Positions 20,037 to 28,425 of a stretch of 41,984 nucleotides of DNA are shown piece after piece (positions within the stretch are counted from its first letter, which is position 1; each line of letters opens with the position of its first letter). The DNA is taken from positions 1-41,984 of the forward strand of contig NZ_JAPSJA010000003.1 in NCBI RefSeq assembly GCF_031178525.1, written 5' to 3'. The position numbers and the translations under genes are program-made. The notes under the pieces were generated by a model. That model saw only the letters and a list, made by a program, of their open reading frames with translations. It had not been told where the DNA came from and made no database searches. The DNA comes from Microbacterium sp. GTDB lineage: Bacteria > Actinomycetota > Actinomycetes > Actinomycetales > Microbacteriaceae.

Positions 20037-20855
20037 TCAGGGGAGTGCAGGAGCGACGGCGTCCGGCACGTCCTCGTCGGAGGCCTCGAGCGTGGTGACC
20101 GGATCGGTGATCTGCGTGAGCGCATCCGCCAGGCGCTGCGCGAGATAGGCATGGCCCGCCACCGAGGGGTGGTCGCGGCCGTAGTCGCTCGTGTCGATCA
20201 CGTTCGAGTAGTTCTGCGCGGTGATCCAGTCGTCCTGGATGGGCGAGATGTACCACCACTGACGGTCGGCGGCCAGAGCCGCGAGGTCCTGATCGATGCG
20301 CGCCGTGGCCGGCTCGACGGGAAGCACCTGCGGCGCGGGACCCAGCACCACGACGGGCGTGTCGGGATACATCTCGACGAGCGCGTCCCACGCGGCGTTC
20401 ACCGCGTCGCGGTACCCGGCCGCGGGCTCACGGCGGTCGTTGATCGACCCCTGCAGCACGATCAGGTCGTAATGCGCCGACGGGTCCAGCGCCGCGATGC
20501 GCGTACCGTAGTCGGGCCGGTCGAGTCCCGGGCGGAGATAGCCGCTGCCCCGCCCGCCGTCGACGACCGTCCGCGCGTCGAACAGCTCGCCGAGCACGTA
20601 CGCGTACCCGCGGTGGATCGGCGTGGCCGCCGAGCCGTACGTCCACGAGTCTCCGAAGACGAGGATGTCGGGATCGGCCGGCAGGCGGATGGCCGCCGGC
20701 GTGATGACGGGGCTCTCGGCCGCTGCCTGATCGGCGGCGGCGGTCGGTGCCGACCACGGGCGGAGCGCCCCCGCCGCGACGGCTGCGAGCACGGCGACGA
20801 GCGCGGTGATCGACAGGGCGACGGCGGTGCGACTGGGACGTGTCACGGACGCCAT
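20037..20855 (-). CDS. Exported SGNH/GDSL-family hydrolase
   Basis: A 272-aa protein with an N-terminal membrane anchor or signal (about residues 10-33, VALSITALVAVLAAVAAGAL). The SGNH fold follows: block I FGDSWTYGS with the nucleophile Ser, GRGSGYL (block II Gly), GSIND (block III Asn) and the C-terminal DHPSVAGH (block V Asp/His). All catalytic positions are present, so an outside esterase or lipase acting on acyl or acetyl groups of wall polymers is plausible. I use ATG 20855, not the ORF-track 20936, since the signal sequence then starts near the N terminus. It is divergent from argS, with 233 bp between them. Confidence 0.88.
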   Translation of the reverse strand: MASVTRPSRTAVALSITALVAVLAAVAAGALRPWSAPTAAADQAAAESPVITPAAIRLPADPDILVFGDSWTYGSAATPIHRGYAYVLGELFDARTVVDGGRGSGYLRPGLDRPDYGTRIAALDPSAHYDLIVLQGSINDRREPAAGYRDAVNAAWDALVEMYPDTPVVVLGPAPQVLPVEPATARIDQDLAALAADRQWWYISPIQDDWITAQNYSNVIDTSDYGRDHPSVAGHAYLAQRLADALTQITDPVTTLEASDEDVPDAVAPALP

Positions 20856-21073
20856 GCGAAGAAGAGTAGGCGATCCGACTGAAAGTCTGTCCACTCGCGT
20901 CACAGTGTGTTCCCGACCAGCGGTCCAAACGTTCACGTCCGGCCCGCGGGGCGGCGTCCGGCGGAAGCGGAACCGCTCTCCTGCGTCCCGGCGCGCTGCG
21001 CACGCATCCCGTTCCGCCCGTCGCCGACCCGCTTGCTGCAGGGTGCTGGGCGGTTCGCCTCATCCGCGAGCAC

Positions 21074-21079
21074 TAGCAT
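21074..21079 (+). promoter_or_regulatory. -10 box of argS (near-leaderless)
   Basis: TAGCAT ends 9 nt before ATG 21089, implying a leader of 0-3 nt. It lies in the 233-bp divergent region between the SGNH gene and argS, where I saw no other clear element. Confidence 0.45.
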
Positions 21080-21088
21080 TGAGGGCCT

Positions 21089-22756
21089 ATGAATCCCGAC
21101 GCCCTCGCCGCCGCCCTGCTCGCCGTCGTCACGCCGATCGCCGCGCGACGACGTCCCGAGGAGGAGCTCGGGCTGTCGGTCGCGGACGTGACGCTGGAGC
21201 GTCCCAGGAATCGCGATCACGGCGACTGGGCGACGAACCTGGCGATGAAGCTCGCCAAGCGCCTGGGCACCAGCCCGCGCGAGCTCGCGCAGGAGATCGC
21301 CGGCGGTCTCGCCGACACGGACGGCGTCGCGAGCGTCGACATCGCCGGACCGGGCTTCATCAACATTCGCCTGGAGGCGGGGGCCGCCGGCGCGCTCGCG
21401 AAGACGATCGTCGAGGCCGGAGACGACTACGGTCGCAACGACTCGCAGGCGGGCAACACGATCAACCTCGAGTTCGTGTCCGCGAACCCGACCGGTCCGC
21501 TGCACATCGGCCACACCCGCTGGGCCGCTCTGGGCGACAGCATCGGACGCGTCCTGCAGTTCTCGGGCGCGACGCTGGCCCGCGAGTTCTACATCAATGA
21601 CGCAGGCGTGCAGATGAACAACTTCGGCGCCTCGGTGCTCGCCGCGATCAAGGGCGAGCCCACCCCCGAGAACGGCTATCCCGGCGCGTACATCACCGAG
21701 CTCGGGCGTCGCGTGCTCGAGGCGCAGCCGGATCTGCTCGATCGCCCCGCCGACGAGCAGCTCGCGATCGCGCGCGACGCGGCGTACGCCCTGCAGCTCG
21801 CGGAGATCCAGGAGTCGCTCGCGAAGTTCAACGTGCACTTCGACGTGTGGTTCTCGGAGCGGGTGCTGCATGCGAAGAACGCGGACGGCGGGCCCAGCCT
21901 GGTGGACGAGGCCGTCGACCGCCTGCGCGCGCAGGGTCACGTGTTCGACGCCGAGGACGCGGTGTGGGTGCGCACGACCGACTTCGGCGACGACAAGGAC
22001 CGCGTGATCCGCCGCTCCAACGGCGAGTACACGTACTTCGCGGCCGACGCCGCGTACTACCTCAACAAGGGCGATCGCGGCTTCGCACACAAGATCTACC
22101 TGCTGGGCGCAGACCACCACGGCTACGTCCACCGCCTCAAGGCGCTGGCCGGCGCCGCCGGTGACGATCCGGACAAGGACATCGAGGTGCTGATCGGCCA
22201 GCTGGTGTCGGTCAACGGCGCGAGGCTGTCCAAGCGCGCCGGCAACATCATCGAGCTCGACGATCTGCGCGAGTGGCTCGGTACCGACGCCCTGAGGTAC
22301 TCGCTGGGTCGCTACCCGGCGGACTCGCCGCTGTCGCTCGATCCGGAGCTGCTGCGCAAGCGCACGAACGACAACCCGGTGTTCTACGTGCAATACGCCC
22401 ACGCGCGCACGCACAACGTCGGACGCAATGCGGTCGACGCGGGCGTCGACCGCTCGGAGTTCGCGCCCGAGCTTCTCACGCATGAGACCGAGGCCGCGCT
22501 GCTCGGTGCGCTGCAGGAGTTCCCGCGCGTCGTGGCCTTCGCGGCCGAGGTGCGCGAGCCGCACCGCGTCGCGCGGTACCTCGAGGAGCTCGCCGGTCTG
22601 TACCACCGCTGGTACGACAGCTGCCGTGTGACGCCGCTCGGCGACGCGCCCGTGGAGCCCGTTCACCGCACGCGCCTGTGGCTCAACGACGCCACCGGTC
22701 AGGTGCTGCGCAACGGCCTCGGACTGCTCGGAGTGACCGCTCCCGAGCGCATGTGA
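21089..22756 (+). CDS. argS: Arginyl-tRNA synthetase
   Basis: A 555-aa class I synthetase that charges tRNA-Arg. The HIGH motif is literal in GPLHIGHTRWAALGD near residue 135, and the KMSKS-like motif is GARLSKRAGN near 377. An N-terminal Add-1 domain and the C-terminal helical anticodon-binding (DALR) domain ending GLLGVTAPERM are complete. It is the first gene of the conserved actinobacterial argS-lysA-hom-thr-rho-prfA block. A tRNA-Arg gene sits about 1.1 kb upstream on the other strand. Confidence 0.97.
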   Translation: MNPDALAAALLAVVTPIAARRRPEEELGLSVADVTLERPRNRDHGDWATNLAMKLAKRLGTSPRELAQEIAGGLADTDGVASVDIAGPGFINIRLEAGAAGALAKTIVEAGDDYGRNDSQAGNTINLEFVSANPTGPLHIGHTRWAALGDSIGRVLQFSGATLAREFYINDAGVQMNNFGASVLAAIKGEPTPENGYPGAYITELGRRVLEAQPDLLDRPADEQLAIARDAAYALQLAEIQESLAKFNVHFDVWFSERVLHAKNADGGPSLVDEAVDRLRAQGHVFDAEDAVWVRTTDFGDDKDRVIRRSNGEYTYFAADAAYYLNKGDRGFAHKIYLLGADHHGYVHRLKALAGAAGDDPDKDIEVLIGQLVSVNGARLSKRAGNIIELDDLREWLGTDALRYSLGRYPADSPLSLDPELLRKRTNDNPVFYVQYAHARTHNVGRNAVDAGVDRSEFAPELLTHETEAALLGALQEFPRVVAFAAEVREPHRVARYLEELAGLYHRWYDSCRVTPLGDAPVEPVHRTRLWLNDATGQVLRNGLGLLGVTAPERM

Positions 22757-22809
22757 CCGATCCGTCCGGGCGCCGCCTGGAACAGCCGGACAAGACCGGA
22801 GGAGAACCG

Positions 22810-23604
22810 ATGGAGCCTGTCACCGCACCCATGCCGATCCCTCAGCGGGAGGCGCCGCGCCGCAGGCGGGGGCGCGGCGGGGTCGCCCTGGTGGTCGTCC
22901 TCGTCCTCGTGATCGGGCTGGCCGTGGCCGCCGAGTTCGTGGCGCGCGCCGTGGTGCGCGACCAGGTGCGCGAGCGCATCGTGAACGAGCTGTCGCTCCC
23001 TGCGGACCATCCGGTCGACGTCGGCCTCGAGGGCGTCGTGCTGCTGCAGCTGGCCGCAGGCACCCTGGATCGGATCCGCGTCTCGAGCGATGACGTGGCG
23101 GTCGGCGACATGGCGGTCGACGCGGACGTCGAGCTGACGCGCGTGCCGGTGCGCGACGGCGCCGCCGCGGGCCCGGGCACGGGTCAGCTGCGGATCGACG
23201 CGGCCGGCCTGGAGCAGCTGCTCGCGCAGTCCGCGCTTCCCCAGGTGCTCACCGGCGCCTCGGTGGCGCTCGCCGAGCCGGACGTCGTGCTGTCCAACGA
23301 GTTCACGGTGCTCGGGTCGCAGGTGCCCATCGAGCTGGCCGTGACGCCGGGCGCCGCGGACGGCGCCGTCACGCTCTCGCCCACGCGCGCCACGCTCGGC
23401 GGGGTCGAGCTCGCGCTCGACCAGCTCGCGGCCGTAGTCGGCATGTCGCCCGAGGCGACGACGGTGTGCATCGCGAACCGGGTGCCGGCGGGCATCTCGC
23501 TGACCGACGTGTCGGTCGTCGGCGATCAGCTCGTGGCGGAGGCGGCCATCGCCGAGGGGACGCTCTCGGATCCGGCCCTGCAGGAGCTCGGCAGCTGCGG
23601 CTGA
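22810..23604 (+). CDS. DUF2993 (LmeA-like) lipid-associated protein
   Basis: A 264-aa protein. A basic N terminus (RRRRGRGG) is followed by one membrane helix (VALVVVLVLVIGLAVAAEFVA, about 22-42), then an outside domain typical of DUF2993, with VRERIVNEL and repeated beta strands. LmeA of mycobacteria, in this family, binds lipid and helps lipomannan maturation. I choose ATG 22810, which has GGAGGAG 5 nt upstream. A GTG at 22753 overlapping the argS stop (GTGA) is a possible 19-residue-longer start. Lipid binding is from the family; a role in lipoglycan synthesis is inference. Confidence 0.86.
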   Translation: MEPVTAPMPIPQREAPRRRRGRGGVALVVVLVLVIGLAVAAEFVARAVVRDQVRERIVNELSLPADHPVDVGLEGVVLLQLAAGTLDRIRVSSDDVAVGDMAVDADVELTRVPVRDGAAAGPGTGQLRIDAAGLEQLLAQSALPQVLTGASVALAEPDVVLSNEFTVLGSQVPIELAVTPGAADGAVTLSPTRATLGGVELALDQLAAVVGMSPEATTVCIANRVPAGISLTDVSVVGDQLVAEAAIAEGTLSDPALQELGSCG

Positions 23605-23638
23605 GCCGGCGCTTCGACGGGCGGCAGCGCCCGCTGGC

Positions 23639-23644
23639 TAGCAT
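23639..23644 (+). promoter_or_regulatory. -10 box of the GNAT gene (leaderless)
   Basis: TAGCAT ends 7 nt before ATG 23652, the same hexamer as before argS. No ribosome-binding site is visible. Confidence 0.45.
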
Positions 23645-23651
23645 CGGGCTC

Positions 23652-24437
23652 ATGCAGATCAGCCCGATGTGGACGGATCAGGATGTGCTGGACGCCGCGG
23701 CCGAGTGGACGTGGGTGCCGGACGGCTCGCGCGTCAGCGACGGCGACGTCACGCTGATCCAGCGACCGACCTGGGTGCGGGGACATGTCGCGGTGGAGCG
23801 TGTGAGCTCCGCCCGGCCCGCCGCGGACCTCATCGACGAGGCGTCGGCGCGTGCGCGCGCATGGGGAGACGACGCGCTGGAGTGGGCGGTGTCCGAACGG
23901 GACGATGCAGCGATCGCGCGCGAGCTGCAGGACCGCGGGGCCGAGGTCATCGAGCGCCTCGACGTGCTGGCCCTGCCGTTGACCGCGGAGCAGGTGCCCG
24001 CTACGCCGCCGGGCGTCGCAGTCCGCCGGGTGGACAGCCGCGCGGACGTCCTCGCGATCGGCGCGATCAACGTGGCGGTGTGGGACAACGCGCACCCCGA
24101 TGATGCGCGCGTGGAGGAGGTGCTTGCCGAACTGCACAGCGGAACGGGCTTCCGTGTCGTCGCCTCGCTCGACGGCCGCGCCGTCGCGACGGGCGGCGTC
24201 ACGCTCGCGCAAGGGTCCCGCGGCATGGTCGCGCGCCTGTGGGGCGCCGCGACGATCGAGGAGGCACGCGGGCGCGGCGCGTATCGCGCGGTGCTCGCGG
24301 AGCGCCTGCGGCTGGCCGCCGAGGCGGGCGCGACGCTCGCGCTCGTGAAGGGCAGGGTCGCCACCTCCGCGCCCATCCTGAAGCGTGCGGGCTTTCATCG
24401 CTACGGCGGCGAGCGGCGGTTCCGGCTGCCGCTCTGA
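23652..24437 (+). CDS. GNAT-family N-acetyltransferase
   Basis: A 261-aa protein. The N-terminal half has weak similarity to a degenerate GNAT fold, and the C-terminal half carries the acetyl-CoA motif A as EEARGRGAYRAVLAERLRLA near residue 205, followed by the ILKRAGFHRYGGERRF end strand. A double-GNAT layout is likely. The start at ATG 23652 is chosen for its leaderless -10 box; the ORF-track start lies 62 codons upstream inside the preceding gene. It sits between DUF2993 and lysA, an insertion relative to the argS-lysA order of mycobacteria. Substrate unknown. Confidence 0.85.
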   Translation: MQISPMWTDQDVLDAAAEWTWVPDGSRVSDGDVTLIQRPTWVRGHVAVERVSSARPAADLIDEASARARAWGDDALEWAVSERDDAAIARELQDRGAEVIERLDVLALPLTAEQVPATPPGVAVRRVDSRADVLAIGAINVAVWDNAHPDDARVEEVLAELHSGTGFRVVASLDGRAVATGGVTLAQGSRGMVARLWGAATIEEARGRGAYRAVLAERLRLAAEAGATLALVKGRVATSAPILKRAGFHRYGGERRFRLPL

Positions 24438-24590
24438 GATGCATTCTGCCCAGCCCGACCGAAGCGATCCTCACAACTCAGGAGCTCCGGATGAGGATGC
24501 GTCTTCATTTCGGCAGGTCCCTTCGCAAGCGGCCGGGGATGCGCCGTCACGGGGCGACGCAGCAGGACCGGAGCGCCCGCGCGGGTGCCA

Positions 24591-24596
24591 TAGACT
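24591..24596 (+). promoter_or_regulatory. -10 box for the lysA-hom-thrBC operon
   Basis: TAGACT, a TANNNT hexamer, lies 63 nt before the lysA GTG, giving a leader of about 57 nt. The 222-bp gap before lysA holds no convincing ORF or riboswitch. Confidence 0.4.
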
Positions 24597-24659
24597 CGGG
24601 GTCACCCGCGGCGCGTGAGCATCCCGCGCAGGCGGACGTCCCCATCCCGAAGGTGATCC

Positions 24660-26141
24660 GTGTCCCACGCAGCTGCTCCGGAAGAGAGCAAGGCCCTCGC
24701 GCCCGACTGGCTGGCCGTGCCAGAAGACGCGAACGACCTGGCGCCGGGGGTGTGGCCGGCATCCGCTCAGCGCGATGCCGACGGCGCTCTCGTGATCGCC
24801 GGGATCTCCACGCCGGAGCTCGTGCAGAGCTTCGGCACGCCCGTGCTCGTGCTGGACGAGGACGAGGTGCGCTCCCGCGCCCGCGCCGCGCTCGCGGCCT
24901 TCGGTGACGCGGCCGCCCGCCACGGCGGCCGAGCACGGGTGTACTACGCCGGCAAGGCCTTCCTCAGCACCGAGATCGCCCGTTGGATGGTCGACGCGGG
25001 CCTGAACATCGACGTGTGCTCGGCGGGCGAGCTCGCCGTCGCGCTCGCGGCGGATGTGCCGCCCGCACGCATCGGCTACCACGGCAACAACAAGCGCGTG
25101 TTCGAGCTGGAGCGCGCCGTCGAGGTCGGCGTCGGCACGATCATCGTCGACTCCGAGATCGAGATCGAGCGCCTCGCCGCGATCACCGAGCGGCTGGATC
25201 GCCGGCAGGCCGTGCTCATCCGCGTCAACAGCGGCGTGCACGCCGAGACGCACCACTTCCTCGCCACGGCGCACGAGGACCAGAAGTTCGGCTTCACGCT
25301 CGAGGGCGCCGAGCGTGCAGCGGAGCGCATCCGCGAGCTGCCGCTCGTGGACCTCGCCGGGCTGCACTGCCACATCGGATCGCAGATCTTCGGCACCGCG
25401 GGCTTCCGCGAGTCGGCGTCGCGCGTGCTCGAACTGCACGCGCGCCTTCTCGAGGCCGGCATCCTCGCCGACGACCCGACCCTGAACCTCGGCGGAGGAT
25501 TCGGCATCGCCTACACGCGCGCCGACAGCCCGACGCCGATGGCGGAGCTCGCAGACGGCATCGTCGACGCCGTCGCGGACGAGTGCGCCGTGCGCGGGCT
25601 CGACCTGCCGGTGCTCGCGTTCGAGCCCGGGCGCTCGATCGTCGGCACCGCCGGCGTCACGCTCTACGAGGTCGGCACGACCAAGTCGGTCGCCGTGGGC
25701 GGCACCGAGCGGCGCTACGTGAGCGTCGACGGCGGCATGAGCGACAACGCCCGCCCCGCCCTGTACGGCGCGCAGTACTCGGCGCGCCTGGCGTCGCGCG
25801 AGGGCGTCGAGGAGCCGGTGCTGAGCCGCGTCGTGGGCCTGCACTGCGAGTCGGGTGACGTCGTGGTCGACCACGAGTACCTGCCGAGCGACGTGACACC
25901 CGGCGACCTGCTGGCGGTGCCCGCCACGGGCGCGTACTGCGCGCCGCTGGCGAGCAACTACAACCACGTGCCGCGTCCGCCCGTCGTGGCCGTCTCGGCC
26001 GGACGCGCCCGCGTCATCGTGCGCGGCGAGCGGATCGAGGATCTGCTCGCGCGCGATGCCGGCATCGACGCCTCCGGGGCGTCGAGCCGGCCCCACAGCG
26101 ACCCCGCGCTCGCCGGGCGCACCGGAGAGGGAGAAGAATGA
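24660..26141 (+). CDS. lysA: Diaminopimelate decarboxylase
   Basis: A 493-aa PLP enzyme that decarboxylates meso-diaminopimelate to lysine, the last step of lysine synthesis. PLP Lys is in YYAGKAFLS near residue 99. HCHIGSQI, the phosphate-binding GGGFGIAY and EPGRSIVG follow, and the second active-site Cys is in CESGD near 396. The GTG start has AAGGTGA just upstream. Its stop overlaps the hom ATG (ATGA), so the two are coupled. Lysine and threonine synthesis share the aspartate pathway, which explains the operon. Confidence 0.97.
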   Translation: MSHAAAPEESKALAPDWLAVPEDANDLAPGVWPASAQRDADGALVIAGISTPELVQSFGTPVLVLDEDEVRSRARAALAAFGDAAARHGGRARVYYAGKAFLSTEIARWMVDAGLNIDVCSAGELAVALAADVPPARIGYHGNNKRVFELERAVEVGVGTIIVDSEIEIERLAAITERLDRRQAVLIRVNSGVHAETHHFLATAHEDQKFGFTLEGAERAAERIRELPLVDLAGLHCHIGSQIFGTAGFRESASRVLELHARLLEAGILADDPTLNLGGGFGIAYTRADSPTPMAELADGIVDAVADECAVRGLDLPVLAFEPGRSIVGTAGVTLYEVGTTKSVAVGGTERRYVSVDGGMSDNARPALYGAQYSARLASREGVEEPVLSRVVGLHCESGDVVVDHEYLPSDVTPGDLLAVPATGAYCAPLASNYNHVPRPPVVAVSAGRARVIVRGERIEDLLARDAGIDASGASSRPHSDPALAGRTGEGEE

Positions 26142-27442
26142 TCGATCACCGCCGCCTCCGGGTCGCGCTGCTGGGCGCCGGATCCGTCGGAGCGCAGGTC
26201 GCGAACCTGCTGCTGACGCAGGCGTCCGAGCTCGCCGAGCGCGCGGGCGCCGATCTCGAGCTCGCGGGCATCGCGGTGCGCGACGTCGATGCGCCGCGCG
26301 ACATCGACCTGCCGCGCGACCTGCTGACGACCGACGCCGAGAGCCTGATCGTCGGGGCGGACATCGTGATCGAGCTGATGGGCGGCATCGAGCCCGCCCG
26401 CACGCACATCCTCGCCGCGCTCAACTCGGGCGCGGACGTCGTGACCGGCAACAAGGCGCTGCTCGCGACCCACGGGGCGGAGATCTTCGATGCCGCCGAT
26501 CAGCTCGGCGCATCCGTGTCGTACGAGGCGGCGGTCGCCGCCGCGATCCCGATCATCCGTCCGCTGAAGGACTCGCTCGCCGGGGACAGGATCCGCCGCA
26601 TCTTCGGCATCGTGAACGGCAGCACGAACTTCATCCTCGACAAGATGGATCGCGAGGGGCTGAGCGCCGCGGAGGCGCAGCGGATCGCGACCGAGCTGGG
26701 CTACCTCGAGGCGGACCCGACGCTCGACCTGGAGGGCTACGACGCCGCGCAGAAGGCCGCGATTCTCGCCAGCCTGGCGTTCCACACGCACGTGTCGCTC
26801 GACGACGTGCACCGCGAGGGCATCGAGAACATCACGGCCGACATGATCGACGGAGCCCGCCGCGCCGGGTTCACGATCAAGCTGCTCGCGGTGTGCGAGC
26901 GCCTGGACGAGGACGGCGCCGAGGCCATCTCGGTGCGGGTGTACCCCGCGCTCATCAGCCGCGACCACCCGCTCGCGAGCGTGCACGGCGGCAACAACGC
27001 CGTGTTCGTCGAGGCGCAGGCGGCGGGCGACCTGATGTTCTACGGCGCGGGAGCGGGCGGACTGCAGACGGCCTCGGCGGTGCTGGGCGACGTCGTCTCG
27101 GCCGCGCGCCGGCACATCGCGGGCGGCGTCGGCGTGGGGGAGTCGCCGCGCCAGAGCCTGCCGACCGCATCCATCGGACGGATCCACACGCGCTACCAGG
27201 TGACCCTCGAGGTCGCGGACGAGCCGGGAGTGCTGGCGCGGATCGCGGGCATCGTGAGCGAGGGCGGCGTGTCGGTCGCCACGGTCGAGCAGAGCCCGTC
27301 GAGCGACGCCCAGGGCCGCGCCCACATCGTGATCGGCACGCACCGCGCTCGCGAGCAGGCGCTCAGCGACACCGTCGCGCGGCTGGCCGCGAGCGACGTC
27401 GTCGAGCGCGTCGTGTCGGTGCTCCGCGTGGAGGGCGAGTGA
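26138..27442 (+). CDS. hom: Homoserine dehydrogenase
   Basis: A 434-aa NAD(P)-dependent enzyme that reduces aspartate semialdehyde to homoserine. It has the Rossmann motif LLGAGSVGAQV, the catalytic region GIVNGSTNFIL near 163 and EADPTLDLEGYDAAQKAAIL near 190-210. A C-terminal ACT domain (about 350-430, YQVTLEVADEPGVLARIAGI) points to feedback inhibition by threonine. It overlaps lysA by ATGA and thrB by GTGA. Confidence 0.97.
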   Translation: MIDHRRLRVALLGAGSVGAQVANLLLTQASELAERAGADLELAGIAVRDVDAPRDIDLPRDLLTTDAESLIVGADIVIELMGGIEPARTHILAALNSGADVVTGNKALLATHGAEIFDAADQLGASVSYEAAVAAAIPIIRPLKDSLAGDRIRRIFGIVNGSTNFILDKMDREGLSAAEAQRIATELGYLEADPTLDLEGYDAAQKAAILASLAFHTHVSLDDVHREGIENITADMIDGARRAGFTIKLLAVCERLDEDGAEAISVRVYPALISRDHPLASVHGGNNAVFVEAQAAGDLMFYGAGAGGLQTASAVLGDVVSAARRHIAGGVGVGESPRQSLPTASIGRIHTRYQVTLEVADEPGVLARIAGIVSEGGVSVATVEQSPSSDAQGRAHIVIGTHRAREQALSDTVARLAASDVVERVVSVLRVEGE

Positions 27443-28425
27443 CCGCGCCGGCCGCACCCGTGGGAGTGGCGGATCGTCGCACCCTGCTCGTCCGCGTTCC
27501 CGCAACGAGCGCGAACCTCGGCCCCGGCTTCGACACGCTCGGACTCGCGCTGAGCGTGTACGACGAGCTCGAGGTCACCGCGCTGCCGGAGGGCGAGCTC
27601 GAGATCGAGGTGACGGGCACCGGGGCCGACGAGATCCCGCGCGACGCGTCGCACCTGATCGTGCGCACCATCCGGTACTGCTTCGACGCCGTCGGCCGCA
27701 CCGCACCCGGACTGCGCCTCGTGGCGCGCAACGGCATCCCGCACGGCAAGGGCATGGGATCGTCCGGGGCGGCGGTCGCCGCCGGCGTGCTGGCTGCGAA
27801 GGGCCTGCTCGGCCGGGAGAGCGGCGGCGACGTCGAGCTGACCGACACCGATCTGCTCCGGCTCGCGACCGAGGTCGAGGGCCACCCCGACAACGTCGCG
27901 CCCGCGCTGTTCGGCGGGCTGACGATCGCATGGACCGAGCACGGCCTGCCCAAGCACAAGAAGCTGCTCGTGCACCGCGGCGTCGCTCCCGTCGTTTTCG
28001 TGCCGGATCGCACGATGTCCACCTCGGCCGCCCGCAGCGTGCTCGAGGCCGCCGTGTCGAGAGAGGACGCGGTGTTCAACGTGTCCCGCTCGGCGCTGCT
28101 GATCGCGGCGCTGACCCAGAGCCCGGATCTGCTGCTGTCGGCCACCGAGGACAAGCTGCATCAGCAGCAGCGGGCGCAGGCGATGCCGGAGACCTCCGCG
28201 CTGGTGGGCGCGCTGCGCGAGCGGGGCTTCGCCGCCGTCGTCTCGGGAGCCGGTCCCAGCGTGCTGGTGCTCGCCGACGGGCCGGGGCGGCGCCTCGAGG
28301 CCGCCGAGGTGGTCGCCCAGACCGCCGCCGGACCGTGGCAGTCCCTCATGCTCGCTGTCGACTTCCTGGGCGGCACCGTGAGGGCCGCCGCCGACGCCAA
28401 CCTGGAGGTGCCCAGTGGCCTCTGA
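27439..28425 (+). CDS. thrB: Homoserine kinase
   Basis: A 328-aa GHMP-family kinase that phosphorylates homoserine. It shows the N-terminal PATSANLGPGFDTLG, the ATP-binding PHGKGMGSSGAAVAAG near 108 and the C-terminal SGAGPSVLVL. The ORF-track entry begins far upstream in the same frame. The true start is GTG 27439, overlapping the hom stop as GTGA, which gives the canonical N terminus. thrC begins within its last codons (11-bp overlap). The order thrB-thrC is reversed compared with Mycobacterium tuberculosis. Confidence 0.96.
   Translation: MTAPAAPVGVADRRTLLVRVPATSANLGPGFDTLGLALSVYDELEVTALPEGELEIEVTGTGADEIPRDASHLIVRTIRYCFDAVGRTAPGLRLVARNGIPHGKGMGSSGAAVAAGVLAAKGLLGRESGGDVELTDTDLLRLATEVEGHPDNVAPALFGGLTIAWTEHGLPKHKKLLVHRGVAPVVFVPDRTMSTSAARSVLEAAVSREDAVFNVSRSALLIAALTQSPDLLLSATEDKLHQQQRAQAMPETSALVGALRERGFAAVVSGAGPSVLVLADGPGRRLEAAEVVAQTAAGPWQSLMLAVDFLGGTVRAAADANLEVPSGL

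Noticed and set aside
24438-24659. Possible lysine riboswitch or small gene before lysA
   Set aside because: No conserved lysine-riboswitch elements or convincing short ORF could be seen; only a TAGACT -10-like box stands out.
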